Positions 11,579-22,314 of a stretch of 64,000 bases of DNA are shown here, in pieces. The stretch covers positions 1 through 64,000 of the forward strand of contig BLJB01000043.1 in NCBI GenBank assembly GCA_013423325.1, written 5' to 3'. Source of the stretch: Usnea hakonensis (taxonomy: Eukaryota > Ascomycota > Lecanoromycetes > Lecanorales > Parmeliaceae). The position numbers and the translations under genes are program-made. Every line of letters starts with the position of its first letter. Position 1 is the first letter of the stretch. Below the pieces are notes generated by a model. The model did no database searches and was not told where the DNA came from. It worked only from the letters and a program-made list of their open reading frames with translations.

Positions 11579-12957
11579 TTAGACAGGCTGGGACCTTACT
11601 TCCTCGAAGTCATCAAAACCATTTGGGTACTTCTCTGACATCCGCTTCATCTCGTCCTTCGCACTGGCCCATATTAGTAGCATCTATCGAAACGTTCAGG
11701 CAGCTACTCACAGTTTGCGGAACTTATCAGAGTTCGGGAATAAGGTAGAGACTAGAAGGTCATACCGCCTGGGGGCAACATTCATTAGCGGGTTGGATGC
11801 TGAAGACCTTGAGCTTCGACCTCGTGCTTACATCGCGTATAAGGCATTCCTGTCATCCCAGTCCTCCTCCGGATACGAAACGCCCATACGTCTCTGATAT
11901 TCCCTCACGAAGGGGTTTCCCATTCGGTATCTTGGTGCTCTCTAGCTTCCAAGATCTGATTCGTTGTGGCCCCAATAGGCGCATGAGTCAAAGATCATGA
12001 CTTCATCCGTATCTGCATCAGGCATACAGTTCCCGGGCCACAGATCCGAGTGAATTAGGCACGGAGTCACTTTCCGTCCTCCAGACTCAAGGGGCCTTAA
12101 GAGCCTTGGTATGACTCGTGTAAATAGCCTCTCTTTAAGTTCTTCAAATTCTTCGTCGTCCTTGCCATGCGACAGCTCTTCCAGCTCTAGCATTCTTTTC
12201 ATTGCCTTGGTGAAGAATGCTTCCCATGTCTCTTCCCATCCATTGTCGTTAGGAATGTTGGCCAGGTGAGTTGATACATCGAATCCAAACATGCCACTTG
12301 GTGACTTCCCCATGCTCTCCTTATGGATTTTGACTATGAGGGAGACGAATGTTTGAACGTCTGGGACTTCGTCGACCATGTCATGGTATTCGGCAAGGTA
12401 GAACCACATGTCCTCGTTGGACTTATAATTGCCCCATGCTATCGGTTTTGGGACATTTCGCGGTGCATACTCATAAAACGCTTTCTCAGACGCAAATGTA
12501 CCAAGCAGCATTCTTTGACCCACGCTACCGCTTTGGCTCTAGCATTCAGATTAGGGAAAGGGCCTTTTACTATAGTGCATGTGATGTACCTTTTTAAAGT
12601 AGTCTTTGCTTGTCCCATCCTGTTGACGTGTTCGAATGCGGACAGTCTGCACCCAAGCGCTTGCTCCAGAAGGTGTTATTTCGAGGACTTCTGTTCCGCA
12701 CGGAAGCTCTAAAAGATAACCCAGTATCTCAGAAAATTTCCGGAGGTAGAATCAGAATCAACAGCTCGACAGAAGGCTACTGGGGACTGGGAAAGACGAA
12801 CAACAGAAAAAGGCGTAATCAACAAGCTTGAAGGAATCCTACCGGACTTGACCTTCTCATCGAGCTCGCTCTCTGGTTTTGCAATTGTCTCTAAGGATAG
12901 TCCCGCTATAAGGTCAACCGGCGGCCACTCTCTTAGGGTGGCCCTAGCTTCAGACAT
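11579..12957 (-). pseudogene. Fructosamine-kinase-like gene with one in-frame TAG
   Basis: Five minus-strand exons (12957-12843, 12708-12590, 12538-11832, 11768-11712, 11663-11579) join to 360 codons plus stop with correct phases and GT-AG borders. The only defect is TAG at 11944-11942, codon 277. Visible features are GASAWVQTVRI (N-lobe), QRMLLGTFASEKAFY, the catalytic loop LIHSDLWPGN and metal-site FDS. After the TAG the frame continues through YPEEDWDDRNALY, RYDLLVSTLFPN and EKYPNGFDDFEE, all fitting the fungal fructosamine/ketosamine-3-kinase family. Family members phosphorylate sugar-amine adducts on glycated protein, starting their removal. TAG probably replaces TGG (Trp). Without readthrough the product would stop at 276 residues and lose the last quarter, though catalytic residues remain. 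The change is C to T in a CpA on the plus strand, as repeat-induced point mutation would make, but one base proves nothing. Confidence 0.85.
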
Positions 12958-13330
12958 CTTCGCTGGCGAACAATCGTTGTTCTGGTTGTAGCCCGCAACA
13001 CAAATGAATCAGGCATTTTTGGAGATCCTCGATAAACGCCAGGGTCTTTCATGTTACGACAAGGCTGAACATGTAATTACAGATTCAGGGTATATAATAC
13101 ATTCCGAATGAGATAATTATAGACTTGATCGTGCACAGACTATTCTCATTTGCAGAGTAAATGAATGGGCGAATGAAAGTCGAGAGATACCCGTTAAACT
13201 ATCCGTGGCTTATCGTATAATACTACCTAAAGTACCTAGGTAGGTACGGAGGTCTGCACCAAGAGTCCTGCAACATGCCGAGACTCCTCGGATAATGCTG
13301 TACACCCAAAACTGGGCCGTCTTCCGAACA
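12958..13330. other. Intergenic with AGGTACC-type palindromes
   Basis: No gene. The right end holds CTAAAGTACCTAGGTAGGTA followed by CGG, a palindromic motif also seen near other gene-free boundaries in this window. Confidence 0.45.
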
Positions 13331-14542
13331 TAGGGCTAGGGCTGTCTGCTCAAGTCGACCTTTGAAAATCGAGGAGCTCAAAGAAGCCTTGAGACTTGAT
13401 ATCAATGTCATTTTGCCTCGTCTTGAATTGACTCTGGGTTCAATCACAGGAAATCTTCTATATGTTGATGGTGACAACAAAGCTCAACTAGCTCACCAGA
13501 CTGTGCGCTCATTCCTCACCACTGACCACACTCAGAGCCTACCTACCAACGACTTTACGATCGTTCGGTCTCGCGATCATCTGAATATTGCCCGACTCTG
13601 CTTAGACTATCTTCGCGGGTCAGAACTTAAGGTGGCAAGGTATCGTCGTGGAACCCCCAATTCCCGCACGGTCAAGCGTTCGGCTTTCGCAGAATACGCA
13701 GTGCAACACTTCTCCGATCATATTGCTAGGTCACAGTCCGACGATGCGACGATCCTCAGTGATATCCAAGCACTGGTCAGTATACCAAGGAAACCAATGT
13801 ATATCCCGGACCTCTCTGTTTTGCTCTCATCTTCAACCCGAAAGCAGAAGTCCAGCTCGTAGTTGCAGCGTACGAAGATGGAGAGATAGTGGCGTTTGGT
13901 CCCTGGACCCAACAGAGACGAGCCAGTGTTAACGCAGACACTGCAGTAATGCAAGGTAGTAAAGACGGCACTATTCTGGTTAGTGGTGATAGCAATGGCA
14001 AGACCACTTTACACGACTTTGAGACTCTCAAGATATTGTACAGCATCTCAACTCTGATCAATCAGGAATCAGGGGTTTTGCTTTCAGCAACGATGGTCTT
14101 CGATTCCTTGATGTGAGAGGTGAACAATGCAACATCTGGGAGCCGTCAGTTCTTGTACGTCGGGCTGAAATCAACGATGAATCAAGCATAGGACCGTGTG
14201 ACAATGCATCGACTGCTGCACCTCCCGCTGTCAATGCGAAGACAAATGACGAAGACCGAGCAATCACCGCACTGTCTGCTCCTCACGGCTTTGACGTTTT
14301 TTCTGTGGTCGTGAAGATGGCTCGATTGCCGCGTACTCCGCTCTGACGGGTGGTCCGGTACAAGAACTGGCCATTCATGCAAAAAACATTGCTGTCATGT
14401 TTCTGCATCTCACTGGATCCGGGAAGATGCTTATCAGTGTCGACAGATCTGGTAGGATCGTTACCCGCAGACTAGAAATCCTAGCAGGAACCTCGATCTA
14501 TAGCTTCGATATCAAACCGGGGCCAAACAAAAAAAGTCTATA
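13331..14542 (+). pseudogene. Relic of NACHT/WD40 (NWD-type) protein gene
   Basis: The first part reads RPLKIEELKEALRLDIN, then TVRSFLTTD, NIARLCLDYL and FAEYAVQHFSDHI. This is the region that follows the NACHT domain in fungal NWD proteins. Downstream are WD40-like pieces: YEDGEIVAFGPW, SKDGTILVSGDSNG, FAFSNDGLRFLDVRGEQCNIWEP and REDGSIAAYSALTG. These lie in different frames, with breaks near 13815, 14075 and 14310. The P-loop NACHT domain and N-terminal effector domain are absent upstream. It is therefore 5'-truncated and frameshifted. Faint similarity may extend to about 14780 (FPVVFSGSKFIALG). Intact relatives act in self/non-self recognition and innate-like responses in fungi. The fragment is taken as dead. 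Confidence 0.7.
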
Positions 14543-16421
14543 AGTGCTAACAGCGGCGAGAGCAATATCATCAAGCTGCGCATCTGATATGTCGAATGGT
14601 GGGGACGCAGTGACCTATCGGCCTAGTATCACTCGCGCGTGTTTTACCTTTCTGCATTGCGGGGCTTCATCAATTGAATATACTGGGATTGGCTTGTGTT
14701 GCAAGGGACATCGGGCCCCGTTGGAAAGGAGACATCGCTAGGTTTTCCTGTTGTGTTTTCTGGGTCCAAGTTCATTGCTCTCGGCTGAATACGGGTCTTA
14801 AATTTGTATGTCCATCTCTGTCTTGAATACAAAATTGAGCTCGGATACTTCTATCAGCCATTCTTCAGATCTGTATGTCCTTTTTATGTCAGGTGGGTGA
14901 AGCAGTATCCATTACGAGCTAGGAAATATCGGTTGAGCAACATGCTTGACTGTATTAAGACCATAGAGACTGGGGGTAGCGAGTAACTAAACAATGTGTC
15001 GGGTGTCGTATATCAGGCTAAATCATGTATGGGATTCATTATGGAAACGACGTCCAATTACAGAGAGATTTTAGGACGAATGGTCTGATGTACGAAAGTC
15101 GTACAAAGTTCGTTGTGAGACGCAATCTCGGCCTCAATTCTTAGTTGGACGCTTCATGGAGACAAGACCCTACTGAACGAACTCGTTCCAGGTCCATCTT
15201 TCTTAGGGCCGACCGCATCCTGCCTCGTAAACAAGGTCGTTGCAAGATGTAGAATACAATCGTAGTCACCGATCTCCCGAGCCTTGCGACGGAAGGTGGT
15301 TTCTGTTCGGACCAGGACGATAAGCCTGGAAATGTGACTTCAAGAAGATGCCAGAGCAGCATAGTCAAAGAATTCATGCCCGGGAGGATGAACGCTGGAA
15401 CAGACGCCTTTTTAGCAGATGTAGGAGATAACTTGGGTGCAAGCTATGTGCTAATGCCGTGGCCCAATGGGGACTTGAAGCAACACACCACTATTAGCAA
15501 CGTAGACGAGGCGAGAGCCACGAGACGGATATGGTGTCAGACTGCAAACCCGCCGCAGAGTCCAAACTCCAGGCTCATAAAATCCCCCTGTAGATCTGGG
15601 GTTTCAGCAACACGAACCCACATAAAATTCTCCGGATTACTCTAAAGTAATCTGCGTTGGAAGTCTTCCCAACCCCGAATAAGATTGCGAGCATCTCAGG
15701 CTCTATCGGATTGTGAAGGTTGTTACCTGCTATAGCTTAGTCATGGTGGTGGCACAAGTCATCACCTTATCGAAAACGCCGCTTAACTCCATACTTAACT
15801 AACAATCTGACACAGGAGGATTTGAGCTGTCGGCGGGGTAAATAGTTAGAGAATCTCGGACCGAAGTATGCTAATTTCGAAGACGTTATCATTGTTGTTG
15901 ATGTGGATATCTCGACGATGGGGACATATCTTCCCGGCAAGCACGGTTCTATCATTCGAAGAACAGGTTCGGTTCAATAGATACTGGCAGCTGAGAAGAA
16001 GATACTATTTGCCATTTGCCGTCTGATCACTCCCGCGCGCAACGGGACCGGAGCGGTGATCGGGACTTGCAAGCCGTACTCGATACAACATCGAGAGCAA
16101 AAGCCGATCGTCGCCGAGAGATGCCCGATAGAACACTGATCGGGCTCCGACCTGATTCATTCGTCGTAGTAGTTTTACTTAGTTTAATCAACATAATTTT
16201 CAGACCCAATGCCCTCGAACCATACGCGTGGCTGCTTACGGCTCAACGTCAGCACATAGCCAGTATAATATTCCAGTCAGTCGTGCGACAGAATGTAAAT
16301 CTAATAGTACAACGTTGTTAAGCGAAGGGGGTACTCGTACCCAGACGACATATATACCAATCTCTACTGGAGAAATCGTTCCCTTCAATATTTTGCTAAA
16401 GAACATTAGTGACCAGTGGTA
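14543..16421. other. Gene-free region of about 1.9 kb
   Basis: Several open frames of 60-100 codons exist on both strands, but none shows a known domain or fits a splice model. The stretch links the NACHT/WD40 relic to the O-methyltransferase and may be decayed sequence from older genes or elements. Confidence 0.45.
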
Positions 16422-17880
16422 ATGGAGCATAAAGCGCCCCTTGAGCGGCTGGCTTCACAGTTGTACACTGCAGCAAAGGAGATCACTCTGTTCTGCGAAC
16501 AACAAAATCACCCTCAGAGATCTTTCGACCACATCGAGCCCACAACGTTACTACCAGCCGATGCCCCAGAAAAACTTCTCGCAGCGCAGCAGAGCATTAA
16601 TGAAGCGGCAATAAAGATCCAGCAGTTGGTCACAGATCCAGTTGACTATCTGGTGCGCTTTCACATTCAGGTCAGCCTAAGCTTTTTCTGACTGATCTGT
16701 CGTCTTTGATAATGTCCCTCTTCGATGGCGCAAATGCAAATGAGCCTTCCATGGAGTGCTTATACATCTTGATATGCACAGTATCAACAGCTAGCCTCCC
16801 TCCGCTGGCTCTGCCATTTCAACGTTCTTTCCCACATCCCTCTTACGCAGTCTATCGCGTATGAGACTATTTCCTCGGCAGCACATGTTCCTCTCGCTCA
16901 ACTCAAATCCATTGCCCGCATGGCTATGAGCACAAACTTCTTATGCGAACCCACTCCTGGAGAAGTATGTCATTCCAGCACCTCCGCCGCGTTCGCCAAG
17001 AACCAATCCCTGAAAGACTGGGCCATCTTCGTAACTTCGGTATCGGCTGTAATAGCCTTTCATACCGTGGAAGCGACACAAAAATACGGAGCCACCGAGT
17101 CAAAAGTAGAAACGGCGTATAACGTCTGGAAAAACACTGACAAACCATTTTTCGAACACATGAAAGAAGACACAGAACTTACAAGACTATTTGCAAGCTA
17201 TATGAAGAACGCTACCAGTGGCACAGGTACGAGTATCCAGCATCTCTTGACAGGATATGACTGGGCCTCGTTAGGGGAGGCAACTGTCGTCGATGTATGT
17301 TGCATTCCTTTCCCACGCTCCGAAGAAAGACATATCTTTTGACTAGAGGTTTCAGCTCGGTGGATCCAGCGGCCACGCTAGCATCGCCCTCGCCAAAGCA
17401 TTTCCAAACCTCAATTTTATCGTGCAAGACCTCCCTGGAACGATTGAGAGCTCCCGACCAGACATGCAATCTCTACCATCTTCCATCGCCAGTCGTCTCA
17501 GCTACCAACACCACGACTTTTTCACCCCGGAACCTCTGAAAGACGTAGACATCTTCCTCCTCCGCATGGTAATCCATGACTGGCCAAACGCGGAGGCAAA
17601 GAAAATCATCAGCAATCTTGTCGACAGTATGAAGCCTGGCGGCAAGCTTATCATAATGGATACGGTGCTACCACGGCCAGGATCGGTGTCAGTAGCCACG
17701 GAGGCATATCTCAGGGCAAGAGACCTGTCAATGATGCAGGTACAAAACATCAGGGGGAGGGAGCTGGATGAGTGGCTGGCATTGCTGGAAGGTGGGGACA
17801 AGAGGTTGAGGTTGCAGAATGTGGTGCAACCTTTCGGGAGCTCGATGTCGATTCTGGAAGTGGTGAGAGATGACGAGTGA
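16422..17880 (+). CDS. SAM-dependent O-methyltransferase
   Basis: Exons 16422-16670, 16782-17294 and 17356-17880 join in phase 0 to 428 residues. The N-terminal half is the helical dimerisation part (LASLRWLCHFNVLSHIPL). The SAM site reads VVDLGGSSGHASIALAKAFP once intron 2 is removed, followed by FIVQDLP and DIFLLRMVIHDWPNAEA, where His is the catalytic base of this family, then GGKLIIMDTVLP. This is the class of O-methyltransferase seen in fungal polyketide and other secondary-metabolite clusters, which methylates a phenolic or similar hydroxyl. No synthase gene is in the window, so it may be a lone tailoring enzyme or the remains of a cluster with the MFS exporter about 7 kb away. All key residues are present. 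ATG at 16422 was chosen because upstream in-frame codons are not ATG. Confidence 0.88.
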
Positions 17881-18553
17881 GAACGGATGGTTACATCAAC
17901 GGTGATGTCAATGGCAAAAACGATGTTAAATAGTATATTTCCAAGACTCTTCCATAGGTTCCGATCTATTCTTTGCAGTTTATTTTTCACCGCACGAGGA
18001 GTTGCCATGAGCTGTATTGGTAAGGCCATCCAATCTAAGTTGGCCCACGCCATTCGCGCCAGCACAGTAACTTACGAGCCCCCTACTAATTGAAGGTTTG
18101 ATTTCGCGAAGAAAGAGAGGGCCCCCGGAGGAATTTTGGTTGCTTGTGGAGGTGTTCTGAAAGTCGGAAGCATGGCCCCTTTCCTCACTGTCATTCCCGG
18201 TGACCATCATTTAACATTAACGACATATTCTGAGTTTTCGATGACCATTTCACCTTGGTTCAATTTGATGCAGATCACAAATTGGGGCAGATGGTGCCGC
18301 TTTGGGGAGCTTGGAAAGGTGCCACTGCCGTGAGCGCATCAACGAGCACAGCGTGACGCTATCAGAGTAGACATGAAAAGCGAGGTAGACGAAGTTCAAA
18401 TGCCCAAGATATTCAACTCAGATGCAGAGACTTGCTTTGAGAAGCCATACATTCAAGACTGGAATATGGTAAATCACGTGCCTCAACCTCCTTGGCATGC
18501 CCTAATTCACGCTTCCCCCCCAAACTTTCCTCCTACCACCTCCCCACCAACCC
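17881..18553. other. Intergenic, about 670 nt
   Basis: Terminator side of the O-methyltransferase gene and promoter side of ELP4. No gene recognised. The last 70 nt before the ELP4 start are strongly C/T-rich. Confidence 0.5.
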
Positions 18554-19844
18554 ATGTCCTTCCGCAAACGCAACGTAGCCCTCGCCGGCCCTTCATCCAC
18601 CCCCTCGGCCCTCCCTCCTCCAACCCCGCAGCCCAGCACTCCAGGAGTGCGCCCCTCCCCCCTAGACGGACGACCCACAACCTCAACAGGCACCCAAACC
18701 CTCGACGATCTTCTCGCCGGCCACGCAGGTCTCGCCCTCGGCAATTCCTTGCTGATAGAAGAGAACGGGACGACGGACTTTGCGGGGGCGTTGCTGCGGT
18801 ATTATGCCGCCGAGGGTGTGGTGCAGGGACATGGGGTGCTTGTGGTGGGGGTGGGGGAGCAGTGGGGGAGGGAGCTGCCTGGGTTGGTGGGGGCCGGTGG
18901 TGGGAGGGAAAGTGAGGTCGGTGCGGCGGTGGAGAAGGAGAAGATGAAGATCGCGTGGAGGTATGAGAAGTTGGGGGAGTTTGGAGCTGGGGCTGGGGCT
19001 GGGTCAAGAGGTGGGGTTGCTCTACTTCTGCTGTGCTTTATGGGTGTATATAAGAAAAATCTTATGTTCAGGCTATTGGCGCGGGGACGTTGAGTTGAAG
19101 AATCGCGTACTAACGTGTGCAGCGACACCGACGCCCAGTCGTAACCCAGTACCGTCAAGTCCAGGGCAATCCGACTCCACGATCCCAACACCATTCTGTC
19201 ACAGCTTCGACTTGACCAAACGCCTCTCACTCCCAACTTCTAACGCCATCAACTTCATCAGCATATCTCCCACGGCGGAAAACCCCTTCCCCTCCCTCCT
19301 CCAATTCATTACCCAAGCAATCGCTTCCTCCCCCAACACCATCCACCGCCTCATCATCCCAACTCTCCTATCCCCAGCTCTTTTCCCCCCTTCAGCCAGC
19401 CACCCACGCCACCTCCTCCCCTTCCTCCACTCCCTCCGTGCCCTCCTCCGCCATCACTCCACCCGCCTAACTGCCATACTCACCCTCCCACTCGCACTAT
19501 ATCCCCGCTCGACAGGCCTCGTCCGATGGATGGAGCATCTGTGCGACGGCGTGCTCGAACTGGTCCCGTTCCCTCACTCCATCGACATCGAGCCGCCATT
19601 GACCACGAGCTCCGGTTCCGGAAAGGCGGAGGAGAAACCGCAAGGGATGCTGAAGATTCACAAGTTACCTGTGCTGACGGAGAAGGGCGGCGGTGGCGGT
19701 GGAGGGGACGATTTGGCGTTTTCGTTGAGTAGGAGGAGATTTGTGATTAAGCCGTTCAGTCTGCCGCCTGTTGAAGGGGATCAGGAGGCGCAGAAGGGAG
19801 AGGCGGAAGGTGGGAAGGTGGGGAAGGGCGATATCGAGTTCTAG
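18554..19844 (+). CDS. ELP4: Elongator complex subunit 4 (PAXNEB family)
   Basis: Exons 18554-19010 and 19123-19844 give 392 residues. The branch site TACTAAC is perfect, 8 nt before the acceptor. The N-terminus MSFRKRN, then STGTQTLDDLLAGHAGLALGNSLLIEE (strand/P-loop-like region of the RecA-like fold), MKIAWRYEKLGEF and FCHSFDLTKRLSLP are hallmarks of ELP4. With ELP5 and ELP6 it forms the ring that assists Elongator in modifying wobble uridine of tRNAs. Insertions here are Gly- and Pro-rich, and the coding strand swings from C-rich to G-rich inside exon 1. The donor at 19011 is GTGGGG. A donor at 19044 in the same phase would add about 11 residues, so this intron border is uncertain. Confidence 0.88.
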
Positions 19845-20326
19845 AGGTTGGGGGAAGATGTATAATGGAGGTTCAGAATTTGGGAGGCGAAGTCTGCTAA
19901 TTGACGTAAGTCATTATGGACGTGAGGTTCCCCAAAAATCAGTCGTAAAACAATACTCAGTTCCCTCCAGTGCAGATCAGATTAGTATATATTAATAATA
20001 CTACCACACCATAGCTCTGCCCCACTACTCAATCACGGTATCGAAACCCCCCTTATCACCAGAAGTGTTGTGCGAAATTGTTCGGTATGGAAAGGAAGAG
20101 TTCTACAGAGGAAATTGGGATTGATTGATCACTGTGTCATGGATGTTTAAAGAATTCAGAACTTTCCGAAAACCTACTTTCGGATTAACGAATATGGCGG
20201 TAATCGTAGCTAAATTCTATAGAATCCAGCAAAGAGGTCTGTCCTCGACTAGGAAGCTAGCGCCTTTAGGTAGCAGGGATCAGCGGTCTGATCTGACATT
20301 CCAAACGATTACAAAGGTTGCTCAGC
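19845..20326. other. Intergenic, convergent 3' ends
   Basis: Space between the ends of ELP4 and the aldo-keto reductase gene. Short open frames only, no domain. Confidence 0.5.
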
Positions 20327-21612
20327 CTAACCCTTAAATGGTTTTATCGGTTTGCTGTCCTCAACATAATCAAAGTGCCCCACCGAATTCGTTAGCCAAA
20401 GGTCGCCGGGTCCCTTCGCGCCTCCAGGTTTACGGCTCAGGAAATTCAGAGGAAAACCAACATCAAAAGGCGCTGCTCCTTCAATCTCCGCCATGTCCTC
20501 ATCGCTTAGCTCCAATCCCAGTGCTTCGATGTTGCCCTTTAGATGCTCAATCTTCCTCCCTCCCACAATCGGAAAGACGTAAGGCGCCTTGGCCATCACA
20601 TATGCAAGAGCAACCGAGGTGATAGCGGTGCTCTTTCGGTTAGCAACGATCTCCAGCGCATCTGTAAGCTTGTTTTGGTTCTCCGTAGCTGGGCCCATGT
20701 TTCTGCCCTCTCCCTTCATCTCGTCCCTCTGTTTCTTCGTTTTGAAGTTCCCTCCTCCAAGCGCACCCCACGGCGCGAGACCCATGCCCTCGGCAGCACA
20801 CATTGGGATAATGTCCCGTTCAAAATCACGAGTAGCAGCGCTCCAAAGGCCTTGGTACACGACGAATTGGCGCAGAGCATGGTCGCGAGCATACTGGTTG
20901 GCTTTTGACACGATCCAAGCTGGAGTGTCACTTACGCCGAGGTAGATGACTTTGCCTTGCTGGACAAGGGTATTCAGGCTCTGCATGAGCTCGGGAATAG
21001 ACGTGGTAAAGTCCCACCAGTGCACATACAGGATGTCAATGTAGTCAGTCTTTAGCTTGTGCAGAGAATTCCTGACAGAGACATGGAGAGATTTGCTACC
21101 GTTGCCCGAGGAGTTACTGTGGATCATATTGTCGTGGCCTTTGTGGTTGCTGAAGCTGGTGGTGTATTTAGTAGCGATGACCATCTGGTCGCGGATACCG
21201 GGGTGTTTATGCAACCATTCACCAATCCAAATCTCAGATTGCTCGGCCTGATAATTGTTGGAGGTGTCAATGAAGTTGCCGCCTTGACTATGGAAGTAGT
21301 CAAGCAATTCGAATACGGATTCTTTCGACATTGCTCCCAACATACCAGCCCTATGATAGTAATGTCAGCAAGGAGGTAGATAAGTGTACACGACATAATT
21401 CAGCCTTTTTCAAATTAAAGCTGCGGAGCAAGCATCTACTTGTGAAGCGGAACACGGACAGGTATTGGTGATAGAAGAAAAATTGGGTGACTTTACCAAG
21501 CATCGCCGAAATTCATTCCACCTATGCATAGCGGACTGACTTTGACGGAAGCAGAAGGAGAGAGCAGACGGTGTCGGTCGAGGAGGGACTTTGGCGGTGG
21601 GGCTGGATTCAT
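20327..21612 (-). CDS. Aldo-keto reductase, aryl-alcohol dehydrogenase type
   Basis: Two minus-strand exons (21612-21497 and 21350-20327) give 379 residues. The join restores GGMNFGDAWAGMLGAMSKE. The catalytic tetrad is visible: Asp and Tyr in FIDTSNNYQAEQSE, Lys in VIATKYT and His in DILYVHWWD. NADP-binding features are PIVGGRKIEHLKGNIEALG near the end. The closest described group is the AAD/norsolorinic-acid-reductase-like branch (AKR9), which reduces aromatic or polyketide aldehydes and ketones. The substrate cannot be assigned. Length matches the group and no defects are seen. No signal peptide is visible, so it is probably cytosolic. Confidence 0.9.
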
Positions 21613-22314
21613 TGTGCGTCGCTCTGTGATGCTAATTTATTGGATATATATATAAGATCAATGTAGGAGGGGTGGTGAGAGTGGGAGATATGGGACTATT
21701 GAAGCGTTGGTTCAATGTAAGTAAGTGGTGCCCTTACTCGGTTATATGTCGTAATTTCCTAACTCCGAAGCTAGGATCTATTTTACTAAAGTACCTCAAC
21801 CTGGTACCTTAAGGAGCCGGATCTTGGATCTCACAGGCTAAGGTTCGCTCGGCTCGCCGCTCAGGTACCCTTTTGCAAGGATTGGCCAATAAGACTAGCT
21901 GTGATGAACTGATTAGCGTTCATGTTGGGAGTGATTTTCTCTATTTTCCGAAGATGAGTATCTGCTGATGAGTTACTCTCTAAAAGTCCAAAATGAATGA
22001 GTAAACATTATTACTTGTTCCACATATTTAATCTATAGTAGAAGCTATGTAAGACGGAAAAGCAACGTTGTATATGAACACTGTATCATGGGGTATAGTC
22101 GAATGCAGGATAAGTCGAATATACGCCATAGAATCCATAGCGATGCCAAACTTCGGCAGCTCATCATGCTCAATTCCGAACCGACGCACACATCATCATC
22201 AGCACCAGAAAGATCCTAAAACGCCGACACCGACGCCTCGCCCAATGGCAAGGGCTCGTACCATGGATTAAGCGTATAAAGCGGCTGCATAAGGGTAACG
22301 GAGGTCAGGTAGAC
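21613..22314. other. Intergenic, about 700 nt
   Basis: Promoter side of the reductase gene and 3' side of the SH3 gene. It holds a TATATATATA stretch near 21650 and AGGTACCTT-type palindromes around 21790-21870. No gene was recognised. Confidence 0.5.

Noticed and set aside
15141..15645. Overlapping opposite-strand frames of 78 and 103 codons
   Set aside because: Neither matches a known domain, and no splice model extends them. They may be decayed sequence.
18507..19236. Long open frames opposite ELP4
   Set aside because: They mirror the C/G-biased coding sequence of ELP4 and have only low-complexity Pro/Ser content.
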